Notes under the pieces: model-generated
What the model was told of the DNA's origin: nothing
Database searches by the model: none
What the model saw: the letters and a program-made list of their open reading frames with translations, nothing else
Origin: Claveliimonas acetigenes
GTDB taxonomy: Bacteria > Bacillota > Clostridia > Lachnospirales > Lachnospiraceae
DNA: 55,195 bases
Assembly: GCF_025567385.1 (NCBI RefSeq)
Contig: NZ_JAOQJU010000019.1
Coordinates: forward strand, 1-55,195
Reading direction: 5' to 3'
Made by a program: the position numbers and the translations under genes
Shown here: positions 42,385-51,678 of the stretch, in pieces
Layout: the number at the start of each line of letters is the position of its first letter
How positions within the stretch are numbered: the stretch's first letter is position 1

Positions 42385-43791
42385 ATGGGAAGATCAGACG
42401 AAATAGTAGAAGAACTTCGGGAGTATGATTCTGAAAGAGAATGGTTCGAATTTAAAGAAAGCTGGTTTAAAGCAGACGAGTTGGGCGAATATATATCAGC
42501 ATTATCTAACAGCGCGGCTATTGCAGGGAAAAAGTTTGCATACTTTGTCTGGGGAATTAATGATAAAAGCCATGAGATAGTAGGAACCAGCTTTAATTGT
42601 AATCAGGATGTAAATCATGAGCCACTAAAACACTATCTTGCAAGGCAGTTCAGTCCGGATATTAATTTTACATTTGAAGAACTGTTAATAGAAGGGAAAA
42701 GGATTGTTCTTTTAACGATTCCTGCAGCGAAATCTGTCCCCACATCCTATGCAAGAGAAAGGTACATTCGTATAGGATCAAGCAAAGAGAATTTAAGAAA
42801 ATATCCTGAAAAAGAAGCCTTTCTATTTGAAGTACTCAGGCATGGTTTTCCAACAATAGAAAATACTCCGTCAGACTATCAGGAACTTACATTTGAAAAA
42901 CTGCTTATTTATTATGGAGCTAAAGGCTTAAAACTGAATCAGGATACCTTTAAAAAGAACCTGTCTTTCTATACAGAAGACGGGAAATATAATATTTTGG
43001 CACAGTTATTATCTGATAATTCACATATACCAATTCGGGTAGCAATTTTCTCTGGCACGACAAAAGCAGATAATATGTATTCCGTGCGTGAATTTGGCAA
43101 TCAGTGCTTATTGTATTCATTGGATGAGGTGTTGCGCTATGGTGACGTGTTGAATATTATTCAGGCAGATGAAAGGGAACGTGTTGTTGAGAGAAAAGAG
43201 GTGCCATTATTTGAGAATGATGCTTTTCGTGAAGCGGTGATTAATGCCTTCGTCCATAATAAATGGGTCAGTGGGAATGAACCGATGATTACAGTATTTT
43301 CTGATAGGATTGAGATATTATCCCGGGGCTCCCTTGCACCGGAGCAGACGATGGAGGGATTTTTTGCGGGAGAATCTGTACCGGTAAATAAGAAATTGTC
43401 AGAAATATTATTACAGCTTCATATCAGTGAGAAAACAGGAAGAGGCGTGCCTAAAATTACGCAGAGATATGGAAAAGAAGCTTACGAGTTCAGAGAAAAT
43501 TCTATTGTAGTTACAATTCCATTTAATTGGATTAATGTTATGGGTGATAAGGTGGGTGATAAAGGGAGTGATAAAGTGGGCGATAAAAGTACAGAATCGC
43601 TTTTGAATCATACGCAGGCACGTATTTTGGCAGAAATACGGAACAATCCAAATATTACGAAGCAGCATCTTGCTGAGACACTTAAACTCGGGAAAACTAC
43701 AATAGATAAAGGCATAGCAGTTTTAAAGAAATATGGATATATTGAAAGAATAGGTTCTAATAAATCTGGTTATTGGAAGGTTTTAAAATAA
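42385..43791 (+). CDS. AlbA_2/Schlafen-like ATP-binding protein with winged helix
   Basis: A protein of 468 residues: N-terminal AlbA_2 (divergent AAA-4) domain (about 10-130: EWFEFKES, GKKFAYFVWGIND, ERYIRIGSSKENL), a GHKL-like helicase-C-type ATP-binding part (FREAVINAFVHNKW, FSDRIEILSRGSL, GRGVPKI) and a C-terminal winged helix (about 408-465: NPNITKQHLAETLKLGKTTIDKGI). Such proteins are often transcription regulators or defence-associated. A repeat MGDKVGDKGSDKVGDK lies before the winged helix and is encoded by the same 12-mers found in the promoter. It stands between the recombinase and the restriction cluster. Confidence 0.8.
   Translation: MGRSDEIVEELREYDSEREWFEFKESWFKADELGEYISALSNSAAIAGKKFAYFVWGINDKSHEIVGTSFNCNQDVNHEPLKHYLARQFSPDINFTFEELLIEGKRIVLLTIPAAKSVPTSYARERYIRIGSSKENLRKYPEKEAFLFEVLRHGFPTIENTPSDYQELTFEKLLIYYGAKGLKLNQDTFKKNLSFYTEDGKYNILAQLLSDNSHIPIRVAIFSGTTKADNMYSVREFGNQCLLYSLDEVLRYGDVLNIIQADERERVVERKEVPLFENDAFREAVINAFVHNKWVSGNEPMITVFSDRIEILSRGSLAPEQTMEGFFAGESVPVNKKLSEILLQLHISEKTGRGVPKITQRYGKEAYEFRENSIVVTIPFNWINVMGDKVGDKGSDKVGDKSTESLLNHTQARILAEIRNNPNITKQHLAETLKLGKTTIDKGIAVLKKYGYIERIGSNKSGYWKVLK
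43540..43587 (+). repeat. Four in-frame 12-bp repeats identical to the operator unit
   Basis: Four adjacent 12-mers: ATGGGTGATAAG, GTGGGTGATAAA (exactly the operator unit), GGGAGTGATAAA and GTGGGCGATAAA. Together they encode MGDK-VGDK-GSDK-VGDK. Confidence 0.85.
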
Positions 43792-43863
43792 ATTCAGTGG
43801 ATTTTCGTAGAAGGTTATGGAATTTAGTTTCCCTCAGCTATACTTGGGAGAATAGTGTAAGTT

Positions 43864-43882
43864 GGGGTGATAAGGGTATAAT
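43864..43882 (+). promoter_or_regulatory. Possible promoter of the restriction cluster with a GGGTGATAA site
   Basis: TATAAT at 43877-43882 has no good -35 box at 16-18 bases; instead GGGGTGATAAG at 43864-43874 abuts it. This is the same core as the regulator repeats, so an activator or repressor could act here. The following 120 bases to vsr have only a weak CTCCTA/TAGGAG pairing. Confidence 0.45.
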
Positions 43883-44003
43883 TGAAAAGTCTCCTATGTT
43901 GAAATAAGATTGATGCCACAAGCAAAACTCAAGAATAGTAGGAGGCGGCAAACTATCAGTTGAACTGGTGATTGCTAACTTTTTAAAATGATTTGGAGTT
44001 GAT

Positions 44004-44450
44004 GTGGTGGATAACCTTACCAAAGAACAAAGACATAAAAATATGCAGAATATTAAGTCCAGTGGAACTCGTATTGAAGTAACATTAAGAAAAGCATTAT
44101 GGGCGAGAGGGTTCCGATATAGAAAGAATTATGCTATGTTGCCAGGAACACCGGATATTGTACTTACTAAATATAAAATAGCGATCTTTTGTGACAGTGA
44201 GTTTTTTCATGGCAAAGACTGGGAAGTTTTAAAACCGCGTTTAGAAGCAGGGAATAATTCTGCATATTGGAAGAAAAAGATATTAAGAAATATGGAGCGG
44301 GATAAGGAGGTAAATAAGACGTTATTTTTTTTAGGATGGACAGTAATCCGTTTTTGGGGAAAAGATATTTTGAAAAATTGCGATGAATGCATTAGAGTAA
44401 TTGAAGAATGCATTTTTGATATAATAATGACGGAAAGCGTTTCGGAATAG
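44004..44450 (+). CDS. vsr: Vsr-like DNA endonuclease
   Basis: An endonuclease of 148 residues: LTKEQRHKNMQNIKSSGTRIE, LPGTPDIVLTKYKIAIF with the catalytic Asp, FFHGKDW, NMERDKEVNKTLFFLGWTVIRFW. Classical Vsr cuts next to T:G mismatches left by deaminated 5-methylcytosine; its THGCFWH is CDSEFFHG here, the form seen in Vsr-like nucleases of restriction clusters. The start is GTG behind TTGGAG; a second GTG follows at once. It opens the six-gene cluster whose last gene is a cytosine methyltransferase, in keeping with either mismatch repair or restriction. Confidence 0.85.
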   Translation: MVDNLTKEQRHKNMQNIKSSGTRIEVTLRKALWARGFRYRKNYAMLPGTPDIVLTKYKIAIFCDSEFFHGKDWEVLKPRLEAGNNSAYWKKKILRNMERDKEVNKTLFFLGWTVIRFWGKDILKNCDECIRVIEECIFDIIMTESVSE

Positions 44451-44620
44451 AATATTTGATGAATGATGATGTATTTGATTCCTGTTCAATCCGAATTATG
44501 TGATGCTTAAGATGGAAATATAGAATGTATACTAATGTGAAAAATAAACAGATAATATGAGTAGTTGGCAGTGGATACTGATATTTTCTATTTGAAATAC
44601 TACCGAAAGGAACCGTAATT

Positions 44621-46093
44621 ATGGCGCAAAATATTGAATCTATACCAGAAGCCAGACTTCTTTTGATGTCTTTACGTTCGGTTGGATATACTGAGGAAAC
44701 AGCGATTGCTGATATCATAGATAACAGTATTTCAGCAGATGCAACAGCAATACATATAAATTTTTATTGGGATAAGCAGAAAATTATTATTTCAGATAAT
44801 GGTAAAGGTATGGCCAAAGAGTCGCTTATCCGAAATATGCGCATTGGCTCCGCAGATCCGGCAGAGATTCGTAAAGTCAAGGATCTGGGGCGGTTTGGCA
44901 TGGGAATGAAGACGGCAGCATTTTCTCTCGGAAAGCGATTGACAGTAGTCACGAAATCAGACGGTAACTATTCAAATGCCGCATGGGATCTTGACGCAGT
45001 TACAGAAATCGGTTGGAAATTATTGATTCAAGAGGATAATGAATTAGCTGAGTATTACCCGTTGATTAAAGACGAGGGTACCGTCGTTATCATTGAAAAA
45101 CTTGATCGCCTGATCGATAGTACTAATCTCTCAAAGTCAAAGAACAGATTTTATAGAATGATAGACAGGACAGAGAAGCACATCAGCCTTACATTTCATC
45201 GTTTTATAGAAGAAGAGGGGATTTCTCTTTATTTGCAGGGAAAACCCATTGTGGCATGGAATCCGTTTATTCTTGAGAACAGAGCTACGGAAGAGAAGCC
45301 GGAAGAATACTGTTATTCTGAAGATGGAAACCACCTAGTTGTTATTCAGCCATACATCCTTCCTCACAAAACAAAATTTGCATTAAAAGAGGATTATGAC
45401 AAAGCTGGAGGTTTTAAAGGCTGGAATTTTCACCAAGGTTTTTATGTTTACAGAAATAAGCGACTTATTGTATATGGGACATGGTTTGATTATGTCAAAA
45501 AGGAACCTGCATATAATCTTGCAAGGATTAAGCTAGACATCACTTCAGACAGTGATGAACTCTGGAGCATAGATATTAAGAAATCAACCGCATCACTTCC
45601 GTTGTTTGTGAAGGATACTATTGAACATATCATTGATGTAACGGTTGAGAATTCTGCAAGAGTTTATAATTCACGTGGAACATATTCAAGGAACAGCACT
45701 GTGCCCAATTTGAGTTATGTATGGGAACAGCGCAAAGTAAATGGAAGATATACATTTCATATTAACAAGAAGCATACATTGCTGACCAAGGTAAAAGAAC
45801 AACTGGATGATCACGGGAAAGAGGCTCTAGCAGCATACCTTGCCCTTATAGAAAATTTTGCACCATTTATGGTGTCCGGAGTGACAGCAACTCTCCAGGG
45901 AGCAGCTAGTACTCATAAAACGGATATATCTTCCATAGAGTATCGTACTGAAGTTAGTGAATTGAAACGGTATATGGCCTTATTTAAGAAACAAGGATTT
46001 ACAAACGAGGAAATCAGGACTACTTTTTTGGAAATGTCTAACTACAGGCATTTGAAACAGATAATCCTGCAGATGACGGAGGAAGAATCATGA
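44621..46093 (+). CDS. MutL/MORC-type GHKL ATPase of the restriction cluster
   Basis: An ATPase of 490 residues: N box ADIIDNSISADA (31-42), G1 DNGKGM (59-64), G2 GRFGMGMKTAAF (90-101), followed by an S5-like transducer domain (about 170-330) and a helical tail (about 380-490). The usual catalytic Glu of the N box is Asp31. Bacterial MORC/MutL-like ATPases of restriction clusters are thought to clamp and move along DNA to license cleavage. The ATG follows GAAAGGAACC. Its stop overlaps the Z1 start by four bases, so the two are translationally coupled. The 170-base gap after vsr shows nothing but AT-rich sequence. Confidence 0.85.
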   Translation: MAQNIESIPEARLLLMSLRSVGYTEETAIADIIDNSISADATAIHINFYWDKQKIIISDNGKGMAKESLIRNMRIGSADPAEIRKVKDLGRFGMGMKTAAFSLGKRLTVVTKSDGNYSNAAWDLDAVTEIGWKLLIQEDNELAEYYPLIKDEGTVVIIEKLDRLIDSTNLSKSKNRFYRMIDRTEKHISLTFHRFIEEEGISLYLQGKPIVAWNPFILENRATEEKPEEYCYSEDGNHLVVIQPYILPHKTKFALKEDYDKAGGFKGWNFHQGFYVYRNKRLIVYGTWFDYVKKEPAYNLARIKLDITSDSDELWSIDIKKSTASLPLFVKDTIEHIIDVTVENSARVYNSRGTYSRNSTVPNLSYVWEQRKVNGRYTFHINKKHTLLTKVKEQLDDHGKEALAAYLALIENFAPFMVSGVTATLQGAASTHKTDISSIEYRTEVSELKRYMALFKKQGFTNEEIRTTFLEMSNYRHLKQIILQMTEEES

Positions 46094-48901
46094 TTCGAAT
46101 ACCAAATGGATTGAGTAAATCAGAAACAGATTTATATAAATATCTATTTACAAAATGTGATGAATTGATTAGAGAGGGATTGACCATTCAGGAAGCGATA
46201 CAAAGCGTGGTAACTAAGTTTGCCCCGTTTGTTACAGACGAGGTGACTCTTAGGCTGTTCCTTCAGTCAGAAATTACTGTGTTTTCAGATCCAACGATTG
46301 CAATTACAACAGAAGAGGTCAGGCAAGACAGATGGTGGGATGAACAGAAAGCGAATCCTTCTTTATCAGCAGAATATTGGAACAGATATTATGACTATAT
46401 GCGCCTTAAGCCATCATGGAGCATACGCGCAATAAATGATATAGATTATTCTACGGATAAAGTGATGAACGCTTTGTCTAATCCACATTCTTTGAATGAA
46501 AAAGAACGCATGGGATTGGTGTTTGGATATGTACAATCCGGAAAAACAGCACATTATATTGGACTGATTAACAAGGCATATGATGCCGGATACAAGATCA
46601 TTATTGTTTTGTCCGGTATCCATAATAGCTTGAGGAGCCAGACGCAGGCACGAATAGATGAGGAAGTGCTTGGATATGAAACAAGCATAGAGTACTTGCA
46701 ACATAGCGAGATGGAGAAAAATCGTATAGGTGTTGGTGTTGGCAGGCAAAACGAAATATTGGGGACCATGCTTCAGTCGATCACTACTCGTGACGAGAAG
46801 GGAGATGTAACCAAGAATACAATTGGTGTAAATGTAAATCCGCCATTTGTGATTGTTACAAAGAAAATAGCTACCGTTCTTAGGAATGTTATCAAATATT
46901 TTGAAAAAAGCCCGATAGCAGATTCGGAAAATGGGAAAAAATTCATTCCATCTGATTATCCTGCATTGATTATTGATGATGAGGCGGATCAGGCCTCCAT
47001 AAACACAAAAGAAACTAGGGATAAAGATGGGAACTATTTAGATGAATACAATCCCTCTACAATTAATGGACTTATAAGAAAGCTGTTTATGCTTTTTAAG
47101 TGCAGATCATATGTAGGATATACAGCAACGCCATATGCAAATATTTTTATTGATTCCAAAACTCCGGATAATCCGTTTGGTAGCGATATATTTCCAAGAG
47201 ATTTCATTTTCAAGGCTCCAAGATCAAGCATGTATGTTGGAGCACGGGAGTTTTTCGGCTTGAATGGAGATGAAACAACTCCAGTTATGCCTTTATACAG
47301 GAAAATAGAGAATGGTTCGAGCTATCTTGGAAAAGGAACCAAATCAGATGATTCGGTTGGTCCGATACCGGAAGATATGAAAAAAGCTGTCAGATATTTT
47401 GTGGTTTCAACAGCTTTAAGAAATTGTCGGGGGGCAGGTTAGTAAACCTAATACTATGCTGATTCATGTTATCCGTTTTGTAAGTCAGCAGAATCAACTG
47501 AAGAAGAAAGTCAAAGAATATTATGAAGATCTTGAGAACCAAATACGTTATGGGGATTTTGAGACAAAGGAAGAATTGAGAGGTATCTGGGAAAATGATT
47601 ATATTCTAACAACAAAAAAGATGAAACAGTATTTCCCGAGATATATGGATGGGTGCAATGGCATTTCATGGAACGAGATATGGGCTGAAATTGTTAGGAT
47701 TGCAACTAAAAAAGAGATTACCATATACAGTGTAAACGGAAAGAGCAAGGATTCGCTTATATATAAGGATCATGAAGGAAGGACCTTTAATGTCATTGTT
47801 ATTGGTGGAGATAAATTGTCCAGAGGATTGACACTTGAAGGGCTTACCATTAGTTATTTTACAAGAGGATCTAACACTTATGATACCTTGATGCAAATGG
47901 GACGTTGGTTTGGTTTTCGGCCGGGATATTTGGATGCATGTAGGCTCTTTACAACAAGTGATCTTTATGGTGCATTCTCGCATATTTCCATGGCAACAGA
48001 GGATTTGGCAGAACAGTTTGAATATATGGATGAAGTGGACCAAACTCCTAAAGATTTCGGACTAAGGGTTGCGACACACCCGACTTTACTTATCACAAGC
48101 CGTAATAAACTAAGAAGTGGGTTAGAGACAAACCGCGATTTCAGTTGTAAATTAAGCCAGACTAGAGTGTTTGATATTGATGGAGAAACCTTCGATCATA
48201 ACTTTAAGGCTGTTGAAGTGCTACTCAAGTCTATCGGGAAGCATGTTACAGAAGAGCAATATAGGGATGAATTTCAAAAAGATAAACCAGGAAACCACTA
48301 CTTCTGGAGAAAGGTCTCTGGACAATTAGTTGCATCATTCTTTGAAAATTATGAGACTTCTGCAACCGCTTCTAGGGCCAATAGTAAATATATGGCGGAT
48401 TATGTCCGGGAGATGAACAGGATAGGGGGGTTAACAGATTGGACAGTATGTCTGATTAATATCCGGCGGAAGGACAGAAATGATTTTCAGATTGCAGGGT
48501 TGTCTGTTGGAGCCGGTATATACAGAGAAGAAGGTAGAGGGGTGGACTCTGGTGCGGGTAACACGGTATCTATTCATACAATGACATCTGCTGGACATGA
48601 ATACTATGACTACACAGAATCATCGGATAGGAAACGTGAAGAACTTAAAAGGAAATTTGAACTTGAGGGAAAAAGAGGAATAAGTGAGAGGGTTAGGAGT
48701 GCTACCAGAGAGTTCAGCAAAGGGCTACTGTTGCTCTACCCAATTGCTGATGCAGGGAAACTTCGTGAATCTATGGACGGGCACAAAACACCGTTTGGTT
48801 TTGCTGTAGTATTCCCAGATAGGCATGGAAAAGGAGATTTGAAATCATACCGCTTAAATGATATTGCAGTGGAGAAAGATAACGATGAACTATACAACTG
48901 A
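46090..48901 (+). pseudogene. Z1-domain helicase-like protein, split by a +1 frameshift
   Basis: Two frames of 450 and 482 codons join exactly at a run of six G (47429-47434). With five G the peptide reads STALRNCRGQVSKPNTMLIH and continues without a break to a protein of about 936 residues. With six G translation stops at TAG 47440. The N-terminal part has a P-loop GYVQSGKT (146-153) and a DExx-like IIDDEAD (about 295), and YTATP, as in superfamily II helicases. The C-terminal part has the Z1 hallmark IVIGGDKLSRGLTLEGL...GRWFGFRPGY. It would couple ATP hydrolysis to DNA movement for the neighbouring nuclease. The lesion is a sequencing error, a recent break or slippage switching. Confidence 0.85.
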
Positions 48902-49907
48902 AATGTACACATTTATTAAAAATGATATCCAGAACAGAGATAATTATCCCGGCCGTAATGCCAGCCGCATGTTGGAATATGTCAATGGGATTATTATGGT
49001 CTTTTCTATTGAAATTGTTTCGCTGAGAAGAGAGGCTTATATTTCACTTGCTGATTTTCCAGAAGGAATTCAATTCCCTAAGTGGCGAGGCATTTCAATA
49101 GATATAGCTCAGCTTCCGGTATATGGGAGTGACAGATATTATGTAAGATTCGTTCAACTCCCGGAAAGTGAAGATTATATTTTTGAAATTGTTGTAGAGG
49201 ATTTAAGGCAGGCTGTCGCAAGACTCCAGAGTTCGGAAAACGGTATAAATACAATAATTGACATATTAACAAAATGGAAGCGGTTCTTTCAGTCGGAGAA
49301 AGGTCTTGTGATGACAGACGAATTGCAGGAAGGCTTATATGGAGAACTGATATTTCTTGAAAAATTGTTAACATCGATAGGAACATCATCTGTAGCTAAC
49401 TGGGTAGGAGGAGTAAAAGAAACGCATGACTTTTACTTTGGCAGTAATGCAGTGGAAGTCAAGACCACTTCCAGAAAAGAGCCTTATAGTGTACAGATTA
49501 GCAGTGAATATCAGCTGGATGTCAAAGATGTAGCTGACAGATTATTTCTTTATGCAGTTGCATTGAGAAAAAGCAAACAGTCTGGTGAACGATTGCCGGA
49601 GATTGTCTCAAGAATACGCGATAGACTGATTGGAGATTCTTCCATGAAGATGAGATTTGATGATATGCTCTTACAGTATGGATACATAGATGGCATAGAA
49701 GAACTATATGTTACAGGATTTCATATCAGAGACACATATGTATATGAGGTAAAAGGCGAATTTCCCCAAATTATTAGAACTATGCTTCGGCCGGGTGTGT
49801 CTAAAGTGACCTATGAATTGTCCCTGTCTCAGTGCACTCCTTATATTTGTTCTGATGAGCAGTTAATTCGAGTGTTAAGGGGAGGTGGAGTGTATGATCA
49901 GCAATAG
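48885..49907 (+). CDS. PD-(D/E)XK motif protein (DUF4420-like)
   Basis: A protein of 340 residues; the ATG after GGAGAAAGATAACG lies inside the Z1 gene end (overlap 17 bases). Nuclease motifs: LYGELIFLEKLL (Glu), THDFYF (Asp), AVEVKTT (ExK). Families of this kind are the predicted restriction nuclease of Z1/MORC clusters. The AIPR start overlaps its end by 14 bases. If the Z1 frameshift is real, coupling could reduce its translation only partly because the second half of Z1 can be reinitiated at 47456. Confidence 0.82.
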   Translation: MNYTTEMYTFIKNDIQNRDNYPGRNASRMLEYVNGIIMVFSIEIVSLRREAYISLADFPEGIQFPKWRGISIDIAQLPVYGSDRYYVRFVQLPESEDYIFEIVVEDLRQAVARLQSSENGINTIIDILTKWKRFFQSEKGLVMTDELQEGLYGELIFLEKLLTSIGTSSVANWVGGVKETHDFYFGSNAVEVKTTSRKEPYSVQISSEYQLDVKDVADRLFLYAVALRKSKQSGERLPEIVSRIRDRLIGDSSMKMRFDDMLLQYGYIDGIEELYVTGFHIRDTYVYEVKGEFPQIIRTMLRPGVSKVTYELSLSQCTPYICSDEQLIRVLRGGGVYDQQ

Positions 49908-51678
49908 GATTTTAGAATTTTACACAGAAATGAGAGAAGAGATTATGACCGGGGTAAAAAACCGGGAATATGAATCAACCAACGCTGCTTTCAAGAATGT
50001 GTTTACTTCATATCTAACGGAAACGGGTGATACATCTATTGCTGACTGTGTTTTTCTTGACTTTAAGAAAGATGCAGACAAAATGCGGCTGGATGGCTAT
50101 GCCTACAGTGAGTATTTTCATTCCCTGACTCTGCTTATCAGTGTATATGAAGCTAAAGATAATCCTGGGAAGCTGTGGAAAACGGAAATTGATAAACAGC
50201 TGAAGAAAGCTTTAAAATTCTATAGATATTGTAGCACAGATTATTTCAAGGATATGGAAGAGTCTGGCGAAGGGTTTCAAGCATTTGAATTTATAGATGT
50301 ACATAAAAAAGATATTGAATCTGTAACAATCGTTCTTATCACAAATAATGAGGCAGTACCATTTGTTCCTGCTGATACAAAGATTGGAAAGGTAACAATC
50401 AAATATGATGTGTGGGACATTGAAAGACTCTACAATGCAGTGTTTACCGGTGAGAATGTATCAAAACAATTAGTTGTGCGGTTGAAGAAGAAATACAAAG
50501 CGCCGTTGACTCTTATTCGTGTTCCCGCAGTCAATGATACATATGATTGTTATGTTGGGGTTATTTCAGGAGAAGTGCTTGCCAGAATTTATAAAGACGA
50601 AGGTCAGGAGCTGATTCAGAAGAATGTAAGGTCATTTCTGCAGGCAACAGGAAAGGTAAATAAGGGTATCAAAAACTCACTTGCTACTGAGCCGGAAATG
50701 TTCGTGGCATATAACAATGGAATCTCCACAATTGCGGACAGTATTGTTGTAGATGAGTCTTCACACGGAGATGTAGTAATTATTAATGAAATAACAGGCT
50801 GGCAGATTGTTAATGGAGGCCAGACAACAGCGTCAATATATAATGCTCTTCAAAGCAAATTGAATCTTGGAAATGTTTTTGTGCAGATAAAGCTTACTGT
50901 CATAAAAGAGCATGACCAGGATGATGAGATTATCCACAATATATCTCAATATGCAAACAGCCAGAATAAAATTAATATGTCTGACTTTAATGCAAATGAT
51001 CCTTATCATGTCAGAATGGAACAGATATCACGTGCCACATTCATTCCAGTTGAGAGAGGTAAAGGAACTGACCAATGGTTTTATGAGCGTGCGCGAGGAC
51101 AATATTTGGTTGAGTTGGGCAGGCAACCAACTCCAGCGACAAAGAAACAGTTTAAGGCTAGGTGTCCCAAAAACCGTTGCTTGTCAAAAACAGTTGCAGC
51201 AAAATGTATGATGGTGTGGATGGGGCATCCGGACATTGTAAGTAAGGGTCTTGAAACAAACTTTGTGTACTTTTCAGAGAAAATTCAAAATGGAGAAGTG
51301 CCAAAACCTTCTGTACAGGCATATACAGAAATGATTGCGCAGGTAATTTTGTTTAATACAGTAGATAAAATTATTGCCAATGCCAAATATGGCGGATTTA
51401 AAGCACAACAGGATTATTACACGGTAGCACTGATTGGCAGATACTACCGTGAGCATGTTAATCTGCAGGAAATATGGAAATCACAAGCACTTTCAGACGA
51501 ATTAATAGCAATAATTCCGGAAGTAGCTGATTTTGTGTGGCGGCATTTTCAGAATCCAACTGTCCCAGGAGTAAATACAGGGCAATGGTGCAAGAAGGAA
51601 GAATGCTGGGAACTTCTGCAAAGCCGCTTTGAAAGCAGTAAGTTATATGAGAGGAATAAAAATGTACAAGATAATTGA
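49894..51678 (+). CDS. AIPR-family protein
   Basis: A protein of 594 residues with the AIPR signature: NVRSFLQATGKVNKGIKNSL, EMFVAYNNGISTIAD and WQIVNGGQTTASIYNAL, then QYANSQNKINMSDF. The family is named for abortive phage infection and often sits in restriction or DNA-modification clusters, perhaps as nuclease or sensor. The N-terminal 180 residues contain a restriction-endonuclease-like strand pattern (SVYEAKDN). The ATG follows GGGGAGGTGG. The methyltransferase gene begins 17 bases before its end. Confidence 0.87.
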   Translation: MISNRILEFYTEMREEIMTGVKNREYESTNAAFKNVFTSYLTETGDTSIADCVFLDFKKDADKMRLDGYAYSEYFHSLTLLISVYEAKDNPGKLWKTEIDKQLKKALKFYRYCSTDYFKDMEESGEGFQAFEFIDVHKKDIESVTIVLITNNEAVPFVPADTKIGKVTIKYDVWDIERLYNAVFTGENVSKQLVVRLKKKYKAPLTLIRVPAVNDTYDCYVGVISGEVLARIYKDEGQELIQKNVRSFLQATGKVNKGIKNSLATEPEMFVAYNNGISTIADSIVVDESSHGDVVIINEITGWQIVNGGQTTASIYNALQSKLNLGNVFVQIKLTVIKEHDQDDEIIHNISQYANSQNKINMSDFNANDPYHVRMEQISRATFIPVERGKGTDQWFYERARGQYLVELGRQPTPATKKQFKARCPKNRCLSKTVAAKCMMVWMGHPDIVSKGLETNFVYFSEKIQNGEVPKPSVQAYTEMIAQVILFNTVDKIIANAKYGGFKAQQDYYTVALIGRYYREHVNLQEIWKSQALSDELIAIIPEVADFVWRHFQNPTVPGVNTGQWCKKEECWELLQSRFESSKLYERNKNVQDN

